Shown here: piece after piece, positions 1 through 5,836 of the stretch
Layout: every line of letters starts with the position of its first letter
Position numbering within the stretch: the stretch's first letter is position 1
Assembly (NCBI GenBank): GCA_020353135.1
Contig: CP070688.1
Location: forward strand, 4,303,899 to 4,311,559
Direction: 5' to 3'
Length of the DNA stretch: 7,661 bases
Origin: Chloroflexota bacterium
GTDB lineage: Bacteria > Chloroflexota > Anaerolineae > Promineifilales > Promineifilaceae
Translations under genes and position numbers: made by a program
The notes under the pieces: model-generated
What the model was told of the DNA's origin: nothing
What the model saw: only the letters and a program-made list of their open reading frames with translations
The model's database searches: none

Positions 1-876
1 CCAGCGATGGCCGGCTCGTCGCTCGAGAGCAACCGCTTTTGGAGACTCTTCGTCAACGCCGCGCCCGTCGATATCGGCGTCAACGGCCCGGCTGCCGGCG
101 GGATCCTTGATAGTTATCTCTTCACCGCCGGCGTTAACCTCACGGCGACGCTGCCCATCACCTATTTCTGGCAGGCTACGGCGCAGCCGCCGGCGATAGC
201 CACGGGCGGCCCGAGTAATACGACCGCTTTCACCTGGACCATGCCGGGGCAAATGCTCATTACCGTCACAGCTAGCAACCCAGGTGGTGCGATTACAGCC
301 ACCACCGCGATCACGATCGACGAGGCGATCGCCGGACTGGCGGCCGCCAATAATGGCCCATCTGGGCTGGGCGCCGCCACCATGTTGTCAGCCACAACGA
401 CATCGGGCACCAATGTGAGCTATGAGTGGGATTTCGGCGACGGTTCCAAGGGCGCTGATTCGCCCGTCAGCCACGCGTACGCCCGGGTCGCGACGTACAC
501 CGCTACCGTCACTGCGACGAACGGAGCCGGCTCTGAGACGGCAAGCACGGTGGTCACGATAGTCGACGAGGCCATTGCCGGCCTGTCGGCCGCCAATGAC
601 GGCCCAACCAGCCTGGGCGATGCCACTACACTGTCAGCCGCCATTAGCTCTGGCACCAACGTGACCTACGAGTGGGATTTCGATGACGGTTCTTTTGGGG
701 GTGGCCCGGCCGTCAGCCACACTTATTCCGAGACCGGCGTGTACACAGCCACGGTCACAGCCAGCAACCCGGTTAATATGATCGCCACCACTACGACGGT
801 GACGATCGAGCCCGGCATTTGGCAGGTGTACTTGCCCGTGGCGCTGGCTGCAGCACAATCCTGTTTGTCCTGTTAA
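1..876 (+). CDS. Secreted PKD/Ig-like repeat protein, 5' end missing
   Basis: The frame is open to the left edge and the visible N-terminus has no signal peptide, so the gene very likely starts upstream; the ATG at 7 is only the first Met in view. Numbering from that Met, three beta-sandwich repeats follow. Repeat 1 (about 19-104) has the PITYFWQAT and TVTASNPGG signatures of Ig-like repeats frequent in Chloroflexota. Repeats 2 (about 105-186) and 3 (about 187-267) are PKD domains with WDFGDGS and WDFDDGS cores, an SHxY strand and YTATVTA/TN strands. The protein ends with Tyr-Leu-Pro-Val (YLPVAL) and a short Cys-containing tail, AAAQSCLSC. The YLP element resembles the C-terminal tails of many exported Chloroflexota proteins. 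The likely role is an extracellular or surface scaffold or adhesion module; any catalytic domain would be upstream. Family assignment is firm; the function of the whole protein cannot be told. Confidence 0.85.
   Translation, partial: PAMAGSSLESNRFWRLFVNAAPVDIGVNGPAAGGILDSYLFTAGVNLTATLPITYFWQATAQPPAIATGGPSNTTAFTWTMPGQMLITVTASNPGGAITATTAITIDEAIAGLAAANNGPSGLGAATMLSATTTSGTNVSYEWDFGDGSKGADSPVSHAYARVATYTATVTATNGAGSETASTVVTIVDEAIAGLSAANDGPTSLGDATTLSAAISSGTNVTYEWDFDDGSFGGGPAVSHTYSETGVYTATVTASNPVNMIATTTTVTIEPGIWQVYLPVALAAAQSCLSC
319..810 (+). repeat. Tandem 246-bp coding repeat (two PKD units)
   Basis: Two in-frame units of 246 bp (82 codons) start at 319 and 565. Their first 42 bases match at 36 positions and encode DEAIAGL-x-AAN-x-GP. 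The rest of each unit encodes a PKD domain with a WDF-x-DGS core. Similarity at the DNA level points to internal duplication, with divergence mainly in the middle of the unit. Confidence 0.75.
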
Positions 877-884
877 TCCTGTCG
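858..884 (+). repeat. Three tandem 9-bp units (xTCCTGTxx)
   Basis: Three consecutive nonamers read ATCCTGTTT, GTCCTGTTA and ATCCTGTCG, sharing the core TCCTGT at exact 9-bp spacing. The array covers the last residues of the PKD-repeat gene, its TAA stop (874-876) and the first bases after it. Because the period is a multiple of three, it encodes the odd SCLSC tail and supplies the stop. Similar TCCTGTTAATCCTGT strings are, from memory, common dispersed motifs in bacterial intergenic DNA; this needs a search. Confidence 0.6.
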
Positions 885-897
885 AATTCCTTTCTCC

Positions 898-904
898 AAA
901 GGTG
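898..904 (+). promoter_or_regulatory. Ribosome binding site of the GNAT gene
   Basis: AAAGGTG lies 8 bases before the ATG at 913, a normal Shine-Dalgarno spacing. It supports that start over any internal Met. Confidence 0.55.
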
Positions 905-912
905 CATTCGCG

Positions 913-1389
913 ATGGAACTACTTCTAAGACCCGCGGCCGAAGACGATTACGAAGGCGTCAATGCCGTGTTCGCCGACGAACTGGCCCACCATGTTTCCC
1001 TGCTCCCCGATCGCTTTCAGCCGGCCGATCCGGTCATGCCCCGCGACTGGTTTCTGGAAGTCTTGGCCAACCCCAACAAGATGTTGATCGTGGCCGAGGC
1101 CGGCGGCCGTCTGGTTGGCCAGATCCTCATTATTGATTCGGTGAACATGGACGATCCTATCTACCGGCCGCGTCGCTATCTCGACGTCGACGAACTGGCC
1201 GTTCTGGCCGAATATCGCCGTCAGGGTATCGGCCGGCGCTTAATGCAGGCCGCCGAGCAATTTGCTGCAGAAAGTGGCATTCCCACCGTCGAATTGAACG
1301 TCTGGGAAGCCAACCCCCAGGCCTTGTCCTTTTATGAACGCCTCGGTTATCGTACCGTCCGCCGCCGCATGGCTCGCGACCTAACCTAG
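913..1389 (+). CDS. GNAT-family N-acetyltransferase
   Basis: A 158-residue single-domain protein, the usual size for the Gcn5-related N-acetyltransferase family, which moves an acetyl group from acetyl-CoA to an amine on a small molecule or protein in the cytosol. It starts with the typical beta-1 LLLRPAAEDD. Strand beta-4 (about 89-99, YLDVDELAVLA) leads into the acetyl-CoA pyrophosphate-binding motif A, RRQGIGRRLM (102-111). Motif B is clear at 129-146: NVWEANPQALSFYERLGY, with the Tyr (141) commonly serving as general acid in the family. The substrate cannot be inferred; the subgroup resembles RimI-like or uncharacterised acetyltransferases. It lies 36 bp after the PKD-repeat gene on the same strand and converges on the HAD gene. 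No frameshift or missing motif was seen. Confidence 0.9.
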   Translation: MELLLRPAAEDDYEGVNAVFADELAHHVSLLPDRFQPADPVMPRDWFLEVLANPNKMLIVAEAGGRLVGQILIIDSVNMDDPIYRPRRYLDVDELAVLAEYRRQGIGRRLMQAAEQFAAESGIPTVELNVWEANPQALSFYERLGYRTVRRRMARDLT

Positions 1390-1503
1390 CGGATACCATC
1401 GATCTGTCGTGGCTTGGTCAGTGGTGAAAGCGCCAGCCGCCGAATCGTAGTCGCCAGCCCTTAACTCCAGGCTGATATGCGACCGATCGAAAACAACTTA
1501 ACT
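1390..1503. other. Convergent intergenic gap
   Basis: These 114 bases separate the ends of the GNAT (+) and HAD (-) genes. I found no hairpin followed by a T-run on either strand, so no intrinsic terminator is called. On the minus strand the HAD reading frame, after TGA and a second stop (TAA at 1498-1500), stays open down to a TAG at 1381-1383, but there is no usable start codon. Confidence 0.4.
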
Positions 1504-2238
1504 TCACAATTGACGATTGGTTTTTGCCAGCTCCACCACACCGGCAGGGCGTCGCGCCACATGATCAGGCGCGATCTTCCAGGCCGCCGGGCTTTCCCCA
1601 CCAAACTCGGCGCCAATTGAGGCCACCCTCAAATCGATCCCGTCACGTTCTAGCACGACATTCGCCCGCCGGGCGCATTCAATGTCCGTGTCGTGATCGC
1701 CCACAAACAAGACCGTCCCCTGGTCCAGTTTTAGCTGCCCCAGGCAGAATAACAGCCCATCTGGGGCCGGCTTTTGCTTTTGAAAACTCACCTCTTCGTA
1801 GCCGACGACTAGCTCGAAGTAATCGGCAAGCCCGGCCGCGGTCAACGACTGCTCGATGGCCGCCTTGCTGTTCTGCGAAAAGATAGCCTGCCGCGTGTCA
1901 CCCAGCCTGGCTATAGCCTCACTTGTACCCGGGAAGAAAGGCGCTGGCGTCCGGTCCCGCAGCTGGTATGATGTCCACAAGCGACCGGCCTCGTCCACCT
2001 CATGTTCGTTCAGGCCAAAAATGGGCCCAAGCAATTCGCGCCAATTCTCCGCCTTTCGATCAGCCGCCTGGTAGGCTTCCAACGAAGCCAGGTCTGGAAA
2101 CGATTCGACCGGCCGGCCCGTGACGGCCGGAATCATCGCCCGCGTCACCTGCCAATTCTTGCGCCGCGTATCGACCAGTGTGCCGTCATAATCCCAGATA
2201 ACGGCCTGGATAGTGGCCTTTTCGCTGTCTGTGTCCAT
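1504..2238 (-). CDS. HAD-superfamily hydrolase (phosphatase-like)
   Basis: A 244-residue protein with all four haloacid-dehalogenase motifs (numbered from the ATG at 2238). Motif I is DYDGT (16-20), giving the Asp nucleophile and the acid/base Asp. Motif II is the Ser in FSQNS (about 120-124). Motif III is the Lys in KPAPDG (156). Motif IV is GDHDTDIECARRA (180-192), with the Mg2+-binding Asp residues. The helical stretch between motifs I and II (about 25-105) is a C1-type cap, as in phosphoglycolate phosphatase and beta-phosphoglucomutase relatives. It probably hydrolyses a small cytosolic phosphate ester; the substrate is unknown. TTG (2253) and GTG (2241) also open the frame. A GGAGG at 2254-2258 abuts the TTG, which makes that start impossible, and fits ATG 2238 or GTG 2241 better, though with 15 or 12 bases of spacing. 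The gene is divergent from the AarF-type gene. Confidence 0.88.
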   Translation of the reverse strand: MDTDSEKATIQAVIWDYDGTLVDTRRKNWQVTRAMIPAVTGRPVESFPDLASLEAYQAADRKAENWRELLGPIFGLNEHEVDEAGRLWTSYQLRDRTPAPFFPGTSEAIARLGDTRQAIFSQNSKAAIEQSLTAAGLADYFELVVGYEEVSFQKQKPAPDGLLFCLGQLKLDQGTVLFVGDHDTDIECARRANVVLERDGIDLRVASIGAEFGGESPAAWKIAPDHVARRPAGVVELAKTNRQL

Positions 2239-2253
2239 CACCCAATCATACAA

Positions 2254-2258
2254 CCTCC
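2254..2258 (-). promoter_or_regulatory. Shine-Dalgarno of the HAD gene
   Basis: The minus strand reads GGAGG directly before TTG at 2253. With no spacing, TTG cannot be the initiator; GTG 2241 (12 bases) or ATG 2238 (15 bases) must be used. The spacing is longer than usual, so the exact start remains open. Confidence 0.45.
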
Positions 2259-2267
2259 GACCCCATA

Positions 2268-2331
2268 TGAGAAGCCAGGCTTCTCACCCGAGATCAAACA
2301 TCGCCCAGACCTTGACCCAAAAGCCTGGCTT
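2268..2331. promoter_or_regulatory. Paired dyads AAGCCnGGCTT, putative operator
   Basis: A perfect 19-base palindrome, TGAGAAGCCAGGCTTCTCA, lies at 2268-2286 (centre 2277). An 11-base perfect palindrome with the same core, AAGCCTGGCTT, lies at 2321-2331 (centre 2326). The centres are 49 bp apart. The pair sits between divergent genes, about 30 bp upstream of the HAD start and 180-240 bp upstream of the AarF-type start. Two matched dyads in a divergent promoter region suggest binding sites for a dimeric regulator. The left one could also form an 8-bp hairpin just before the HAD Shine-Dalgarno. Binding is inferred, not shown. Confidence 0.45.
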
Positions 2332-2353
2332 ATGATCACCGCTTCTTTCGTGC

Positions 2354-2378
2354 TTGAACCAGCCAACTCCCGTATAAT
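2354..2378 (+). promoter_or_regulatory. Possible promoter for the AarF-type gene
   Basis: A perfect TATAAT hexamer lies at 2373-2378, 133 bp before the AarF-type ATG, in the divergent intergenic region. The nearest -35-like hexamer, TTGAAC (2354-2359), is only 13 bases upstream, shorter than the usual 16-18, and there is no TG extension. A further TTGACC (2383-2388) has ATTATT-like sequence 16 bases downstream. Only the -10 is convincing. Confidence 0.3.
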
Positions 2379-2511
2379 TCCATTGACCATTCAGTCCGGG
2401 TAGCATTATTCGCCGGTCCCGGGCAAGGTGCAGGGCGCGGGAAGGCAGGATCTACACCAGCAATCGCTCTGCCACACGGTCTGCCTGTCGAACTAGTAAA
2501 CCAACACGTCA

Positions 2512-4185
2512 ATGAGCTTCTTCAGACCTCGTCACCTCAATCGCTACCGAAAGATAGCCGAGGTCATGGCCCGCCATGGTTTTGGCGCGATCGTGGCTGA
2601 AATGGGTCTGGGTGGCGCCCTGAATCTGCCTCGCCGCTTGCTGCGCCGCGAGCCGCCGCCAGAAACCCGGCGTACGGCCGCCCAGCATCTACGCGAGGCC
2701 CTGGAAGAACTGGGCCCCACCTTTATTAAGCTGGGTCAAATTGCCAGCACCCGACCCGAAATCCTGCCTCCGGCCTTCACCGAGGAGTTGAGCAGGCTGC
2801 AAGATGATGTGCCGCCGGCGCCCTGGGACGAAATTAAAGTGGTCTTGGAAGAGGAACTGGACCAGCCCATCGAAGAGGTTTTCCTGGCCCTGGACCCGAC
2901 GCCTATCGCCTCGGCCTCTCTGGCCCAGGTATACGCGGCCTTACTCGAAGATGGGACCCAGGTGGTCGTGAAGGTGCAGCGGCCGAATATCGAGCGCGTC
3001 ATTGCCACCGACCTGGCCATCATTGGCGACATGGCCCGCCTGGCCGCCGAACGCCTGCCCTGGACCGCCGCCTACGACCCGGTCGGTCTGTCCGAGGAAT
3101 TCGGTATAGCCCTCAAGGCCGAGCTCGATTACGGTCGCGAAGGGCGCAACGTCGATCGCTTCCGCAGGAACTTCGCCGACGAATCTTTCATTTATGTGCC
3201 GAAAGTCTATTGGCGTTATTCCACCCGGCGTGTGCTTATCCAGGAACGAATTTCCGGCATCAAGCCCGATAACATCCAACGCTTGGATGACGAAGGTTAC
3301 GATCGCGAAGAGATCGCCATGCACGCCGCTCGCTTCATCATCAAGGAAATCCTGGAAGACGGCTACTTCCATGCCGATCCCCACCCTGGAAATCTGGTGA
3401 TCCTGCCGGGTAACGTCATCGGCCTCATAGACTTCGGCACCGTCGGCTACCTGGACGATACCGATCGGGCCAACTTGATACGCCTGTACGTGGCCGTCAT
3501 TCAATTCGACGTGGAGGCCATCGTCGATCAGCTCATCCGCATGCGTATCGCCGGGCCCGACGTCGACGAGCATGGCCTTAAGCGTGACCTGAGGCGCTTG
3601 TTGCGCAAATACTATGGCATGCCGCTCAAAGACATCGCCGTCAACGAGATGCTGGCCGAGATCCAACCCATTATTTTCGAATATCGTCTCAAGATCCCTA
3701 GCGACTATTGGTTGCTATTGAAGACCCTGGTCATCATGGAAGGCGTAGGCAAACGCCTGGCGCCGGATTTTGATGTGTTCGAGGTTTCGGCGCCCTTCGT
3801 TCGCCGCTTCCTGCTGAGATTGGCCTCGCCGACCTCCTGGGGGCCAGGCGTCTTGCGCGGCGTGGGCGGTTGGCTCGACTTGATGACCAACTTCCCTCGC
3901 CGAACGACGCGTATCCTCGATCAGATTGAGCGCGGCAGCCTCAGTATTGAGGTTGACGTTCCGTCCATAACCCGCGCTTCCAGGCAAATGGACCAGGCTG
4001 CCAATCGTATCATTTTGGCCATTCTAATTGGTACCCTGACCGTCGCCCTGGCATTATTGATCCCGTCCCTTGACCTGACCTGGCCCTGGAACTTGCCCAC
4101 CTGGCTCATCGTCGTCGGCTTCGTACTGATGGTTGGTCTTTCATTATGGCTGATCTGGTCGATCTTGCGCTCAAACAGGCGCTGA
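2512..4185 (+). CDS. ABC1/AarF/UbiB-family kinase-like membrane protein
   Basis: A 557-residue atypical protein-kinase-like ATPase. Relatives support ubiquinone synthesis (UbiB) or other isoprenoid-lipid processes; Chloroflexota generally use menaquinone, so a ubiquinone role should not be assumed. Family signatures are complete: the invariant KLGQ (73-76) of the N-terminal extension; the Ala-rich nucleotide loop ASASLAQV (133-140) that replaces the usual Gly-rich loop; VVVKVQRP with the catalytic Lys154; ELDYxxEGRN (204-213); HADPHPGN (287-294), the catalytic loop; and LIDFG (305-309), the metal-binding DFG. Two hydrophobic helices at about 499-520 and 530-553 anchor the C-terminus in the membrane, as in UbiB/COQ8 bacterial members. 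An in-frame TAA at 2497-2499 makes ATG 2512 the first possible start; there is no clear Shine-Dalgarno. It is followed 138 bp later by the RDD gene on the same strand. Confidence 0.95.
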   Translation: MSFFRPRHLNRYRKIAEVMARHGFGAIVAEMGLGGALNLPRRLLRREPPPETRRTAAQHLREALEELGPTFIKLGQIASTRPEILPPAFTEELSRLQDDVPPAPWDEIKVVLEEELDQPIEEVFLALDPTPIASASLAQVYAALLEDGTQVVVKVQRPNIERVIATDLAIIGDMARLAAERLPWTAAYDPVGLSEEFGIALKAELDYGREGRNVDRFRRNFADESFIYVPKVYWRYSTRRVLIQERISGIKPDNIQRLDDEGYDREEIAMHAARFIIKEILEDGYFHADPHPGNLVILPGNVIGLIDFGTVGYLDDTDRANLIRLYVAVIQFDVEAIVDQLIRMRIAGPDVDEHGLKRDLRRLLRKYYGMPLKDIAVNEMLAEIQPIIFEYRLKIPSDYWLLLKTLVIMEGVGKRLAPDFDVFEVSAPFVRRFLLRLASPTSWGPGVLRGVGGWLDLMTNFPRRTTRILDQIERGSLSIEVDVPSITRASRQMDQAANRIILAILIGTLTVALALLIPSLDLTWPWNLPTWLIVVGFVLMVGLSLWLIWSILRSNRR

Positions 4186-4209
4186 GTGAGGCGTAAGCGA
4201 TGCCAATCA

Positions 4210-4270
4210 TTTTCCCGGAAACTTGTCAATTTGTGCCCAACCGCAACGCAATACATAGTTTCCAGGAAAA
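4210..4270. promoter_or_regulatory. Paired dyads TTTCCnGGAAA, putative operator or hairpin
   Basis: Two perfect 11-base palindromes, TTTCCCGGAAA (4211-4221) and TTTCCAGGAAA (4259-4269), have centres 48 bp apart in the gap before the RDD gene. With their flanks (4210-4222 and 4258-4270) they also form an inverted repeat matching at 12 of 13 positions around a 35-base loop. A weak promoter-like pair, TTGTGC (4231-4236) and TACATA (4252-4257, spacer 15), lies between them, so the dyads would flank it as a repressor pair might. No T-run follows, so a terminator for the upstream gene is less likely. Confidence 0.45.
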
Positions 4271-4310
4271 TCCAGTACTCATTCGGCATTCAAGAAGCTG
4301 CGCAGTTATC

Positions 4311-4314
4311 GGAG
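4311..4314 (+). promoter_or_regulatory. Ribosome binding site of the RDD gene
   Basis: GGAG lies nine bases before the ATG at 4324 and supports that start. Confidence 0.6.
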
Positions 4315-4323
4315 AATTAGATC

Positions 4324-5754
4324 ATGACCGAGAATAGCGAACAACAGCCCGCTGAACCAACGAACCCTGGCCCCGCGGCCCCCGAACCGCCGCCGGCCGA
4401 AATAAGCGAAACGCCAGCCACTGCCTATGCGCCCGCGGCGATCGACTCTGTCGCCGGAGAGCCAGACGGCGAGTCTGTCGAAGGAGACGTAACCGGCGAG
4501 ACGGCCGAGTCCGTTCCCGCCGCGAGGAGAGGGCCGTCCGGAACCGGCGAGAAGCTGACCCGGGTCACGCTGGGCGGCGCCCTGATAGCCATCGACACCG
4601 TCGGCGAACGACTCGATCGGTTGGACGAAGCTGAGGTTGAGTCCGGCGCCCGCCGCAGATCCGAAGGCGACGTGCTGGTGCCCATGTCCGAGTGGGAGCA
4701 ACGCTTTGGCATCTCACTCGACCGGCCGGCGCGCCATGTCGCCCTGGGCGTCATGATCGATGCCCGATCAAAAGCCGGCGCCACGGCCCGCTTCCTGAAC
4801 GACGTCGGCAACGGCCTGGCCGGGGCCATCAACTTCCTGCTCAGCCCGGTTCGCAACCGTCGCATCTTTCGACCCGCCAGGCGCGGCTTCCAGAGTGCTG
4901 TCGACCGCGGCGAAACAAAGGTCGAACGCTGGCGGGCCATGGGCCAGGCCGAGGATGCCCGCAGCCGGGCCCTGGCCGAAACCGCCCTGGCCAATGCCGC
5001 CGAGGAAACGATGGACGAACTGGTCGCCAACGAACAGGTCGAGATCTTCATCCAGGAAATCATCGCCTCCCAAACAGTGGGCATCGTCGACGAAATCATC
5101 GAAGAGATTCGTGAACGAGCAGTCAGCAGCGACGATTTCTTTGAGAGACCCGTGCACCGGATATTCAGGCGACCTGATCGCACTGAACTACCGGGCCCAG
5201 ACTTCGATCCACGACTGGTACGCTCCGTTGTCCGCAGGAGCCAGCCCATCCCTGAAGGTTCGCGCCTCGGACAATATGCCGGCTTCGTCAGTCGCTTGCT
5301 GGCCCTCATCGTCGACGTAGGCATTGTCGTTATCGTCCTGGCCCTGGGCAGCTCACTGTTGACCACCGCCATTGACGTCCTTGGGTTGCAAGAGTGGTTC
5401 GATAGCACAATCGGCCTCATATCCTCCCTGCTCGCCGTCGTCAATGGAATCGCCATCGTCGTCGGCTACCTGGTGCTATTCTGGCTGTTGACCGGCCAGA
5501 CTTTAGGCATGATGCTCATGGGTCTGCGTGTCGTGAGTCTTGACGGCGGCCGGGTTACCCTTTGGCGGGCGATTCTGCGCATCATTGGATTCCTTCTGTT
5601 CGCCGTCATATTCCTTATCGGTTTCTTGTGGGTCTTGGGCGACGATAAGCGCCAGGCCCTGCACGACAAACTAGCCGGCACCCTTGTGGTCTATTCCTGG
5701 GATGCCCGGCCAGATGAAACCTTCCTTACTTATGGTATGTATATGGACGAGTGA
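4324..5754 (+). CDS. RDD-family membrane protein with long N-terminal extension
   Basis: A 476-residue protein. Residues 1-75 are rich in Pro, Glu and Ala and look disordered. Residues about 76-300 are mostly charged and helical, with no domain I recognise; a long amphipathic stretch at about 190-265 could be coiled. The C-terminal third (about 318-457) is an RDD domain. The family's conserved Arg and Asp are in SRLLALIVD (R324, D331) at the start of helix 1. Further helices lie at about 366-389 and 415-437, followed by the typical GDDKRQALHDKLAGT motif (439-453). RDD proteins are three- to four-helix membrane proteins, some proposed as transporters or antiporter-like; the function here is unknown. 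Most family members are far shorter, so the roughly 315-residue extension is notable. The GGAG at 4311 fixes the start. The ion-channel gene begins 82 bp downstream and may share its transcript. Confidence 0.85.
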   Translation: MTENSEQQPAEPTNPGPAAPEPPPAEISETPATAYAPAAIDSVAGEPDGESVEGDVTGETAESVPAARRGPSGTGEKLTRVTLGGALIAIDTVGERLDRLDEAEVESGARRRSEGDVLVPMSEWEQRFGISLDRPARHVALGVMIDARSKAGATARFLNDVGNGLAGAINFLLSPVRNRRIFRPARRGFQSAVDRGETKVERWRAMGQAEDARSRALAETALANAAEETMDELVANEQVEIFIQEIIASQTVGIVDEIIEEIRERAVSSDDFFERPVHRIFRRPDRTELPGPDFDPRLVRSVVRRSQPIPEGSRLGQYAGFVSRLLALIVDVGIVVIVLALGSSLLTTAIDVLGLQEWFDSTIGLISSLLAVVNGIAIVVGYLVLFWLLTGQTLGMMLMGLRVVSLDGGRVTLWRAILRIIGFLLFAVIFLIGFLWVLGDDKRQALHDKLAGTLVVYSWDARPDETFLTYGMYMDE

Positions 5755-5800
5755 GTCGTTGTCGAAGGTCGCTAAAAACTATGGAACCTCTCCCAAAGCG

Positions 5801-5824
5801 CGGGCTGAACGCTCCTAAAGCCCG
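5801..5824 (+). other. Weak hairpin between the RDD and channel genes
   Basis: CGGGCT (5801-5806) can pair with AGCCCG (5819-5824) around a 12-base loop. No T-run follows, so it is not a convincing intrinsic terminator. The rest of the 82-base gap shows no clear promoter. Confidence 0.2.
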
Positions 5825-5836
5825 ATCGGCAAGACC

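Noticed and set aside
2312..2336. TTGACC followed by TATGAT as a plus-strand promoter
   Set aside because: The spacer is only 13 bases, and the right-hand dyad overlaps it; not a credible sigma-70 promoter on sequence alone.
2941..3666. A 241-codon open frame antisense to the AarF-type gene
   Set aside because: The plus strand here carries all the conserved kinase motifs; the antisense frame is a by-product of GC-rich codon use and shows no domain.
4210..4270. Intrinsic terminator for the AarF-type gene
   Set aside because: The loop would be 35 bases and no T-run follows the second arm; a pair of protein-binding dyads explains the sequence better.
4425..5456. A 343-codon open frame antisense to the RDD gene
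   Set aside because: The composition is Ser/Arg-rich and low in structure, typical of a shadow frame; the plus-strand frame has a ribosome binding site and the RDD domain.
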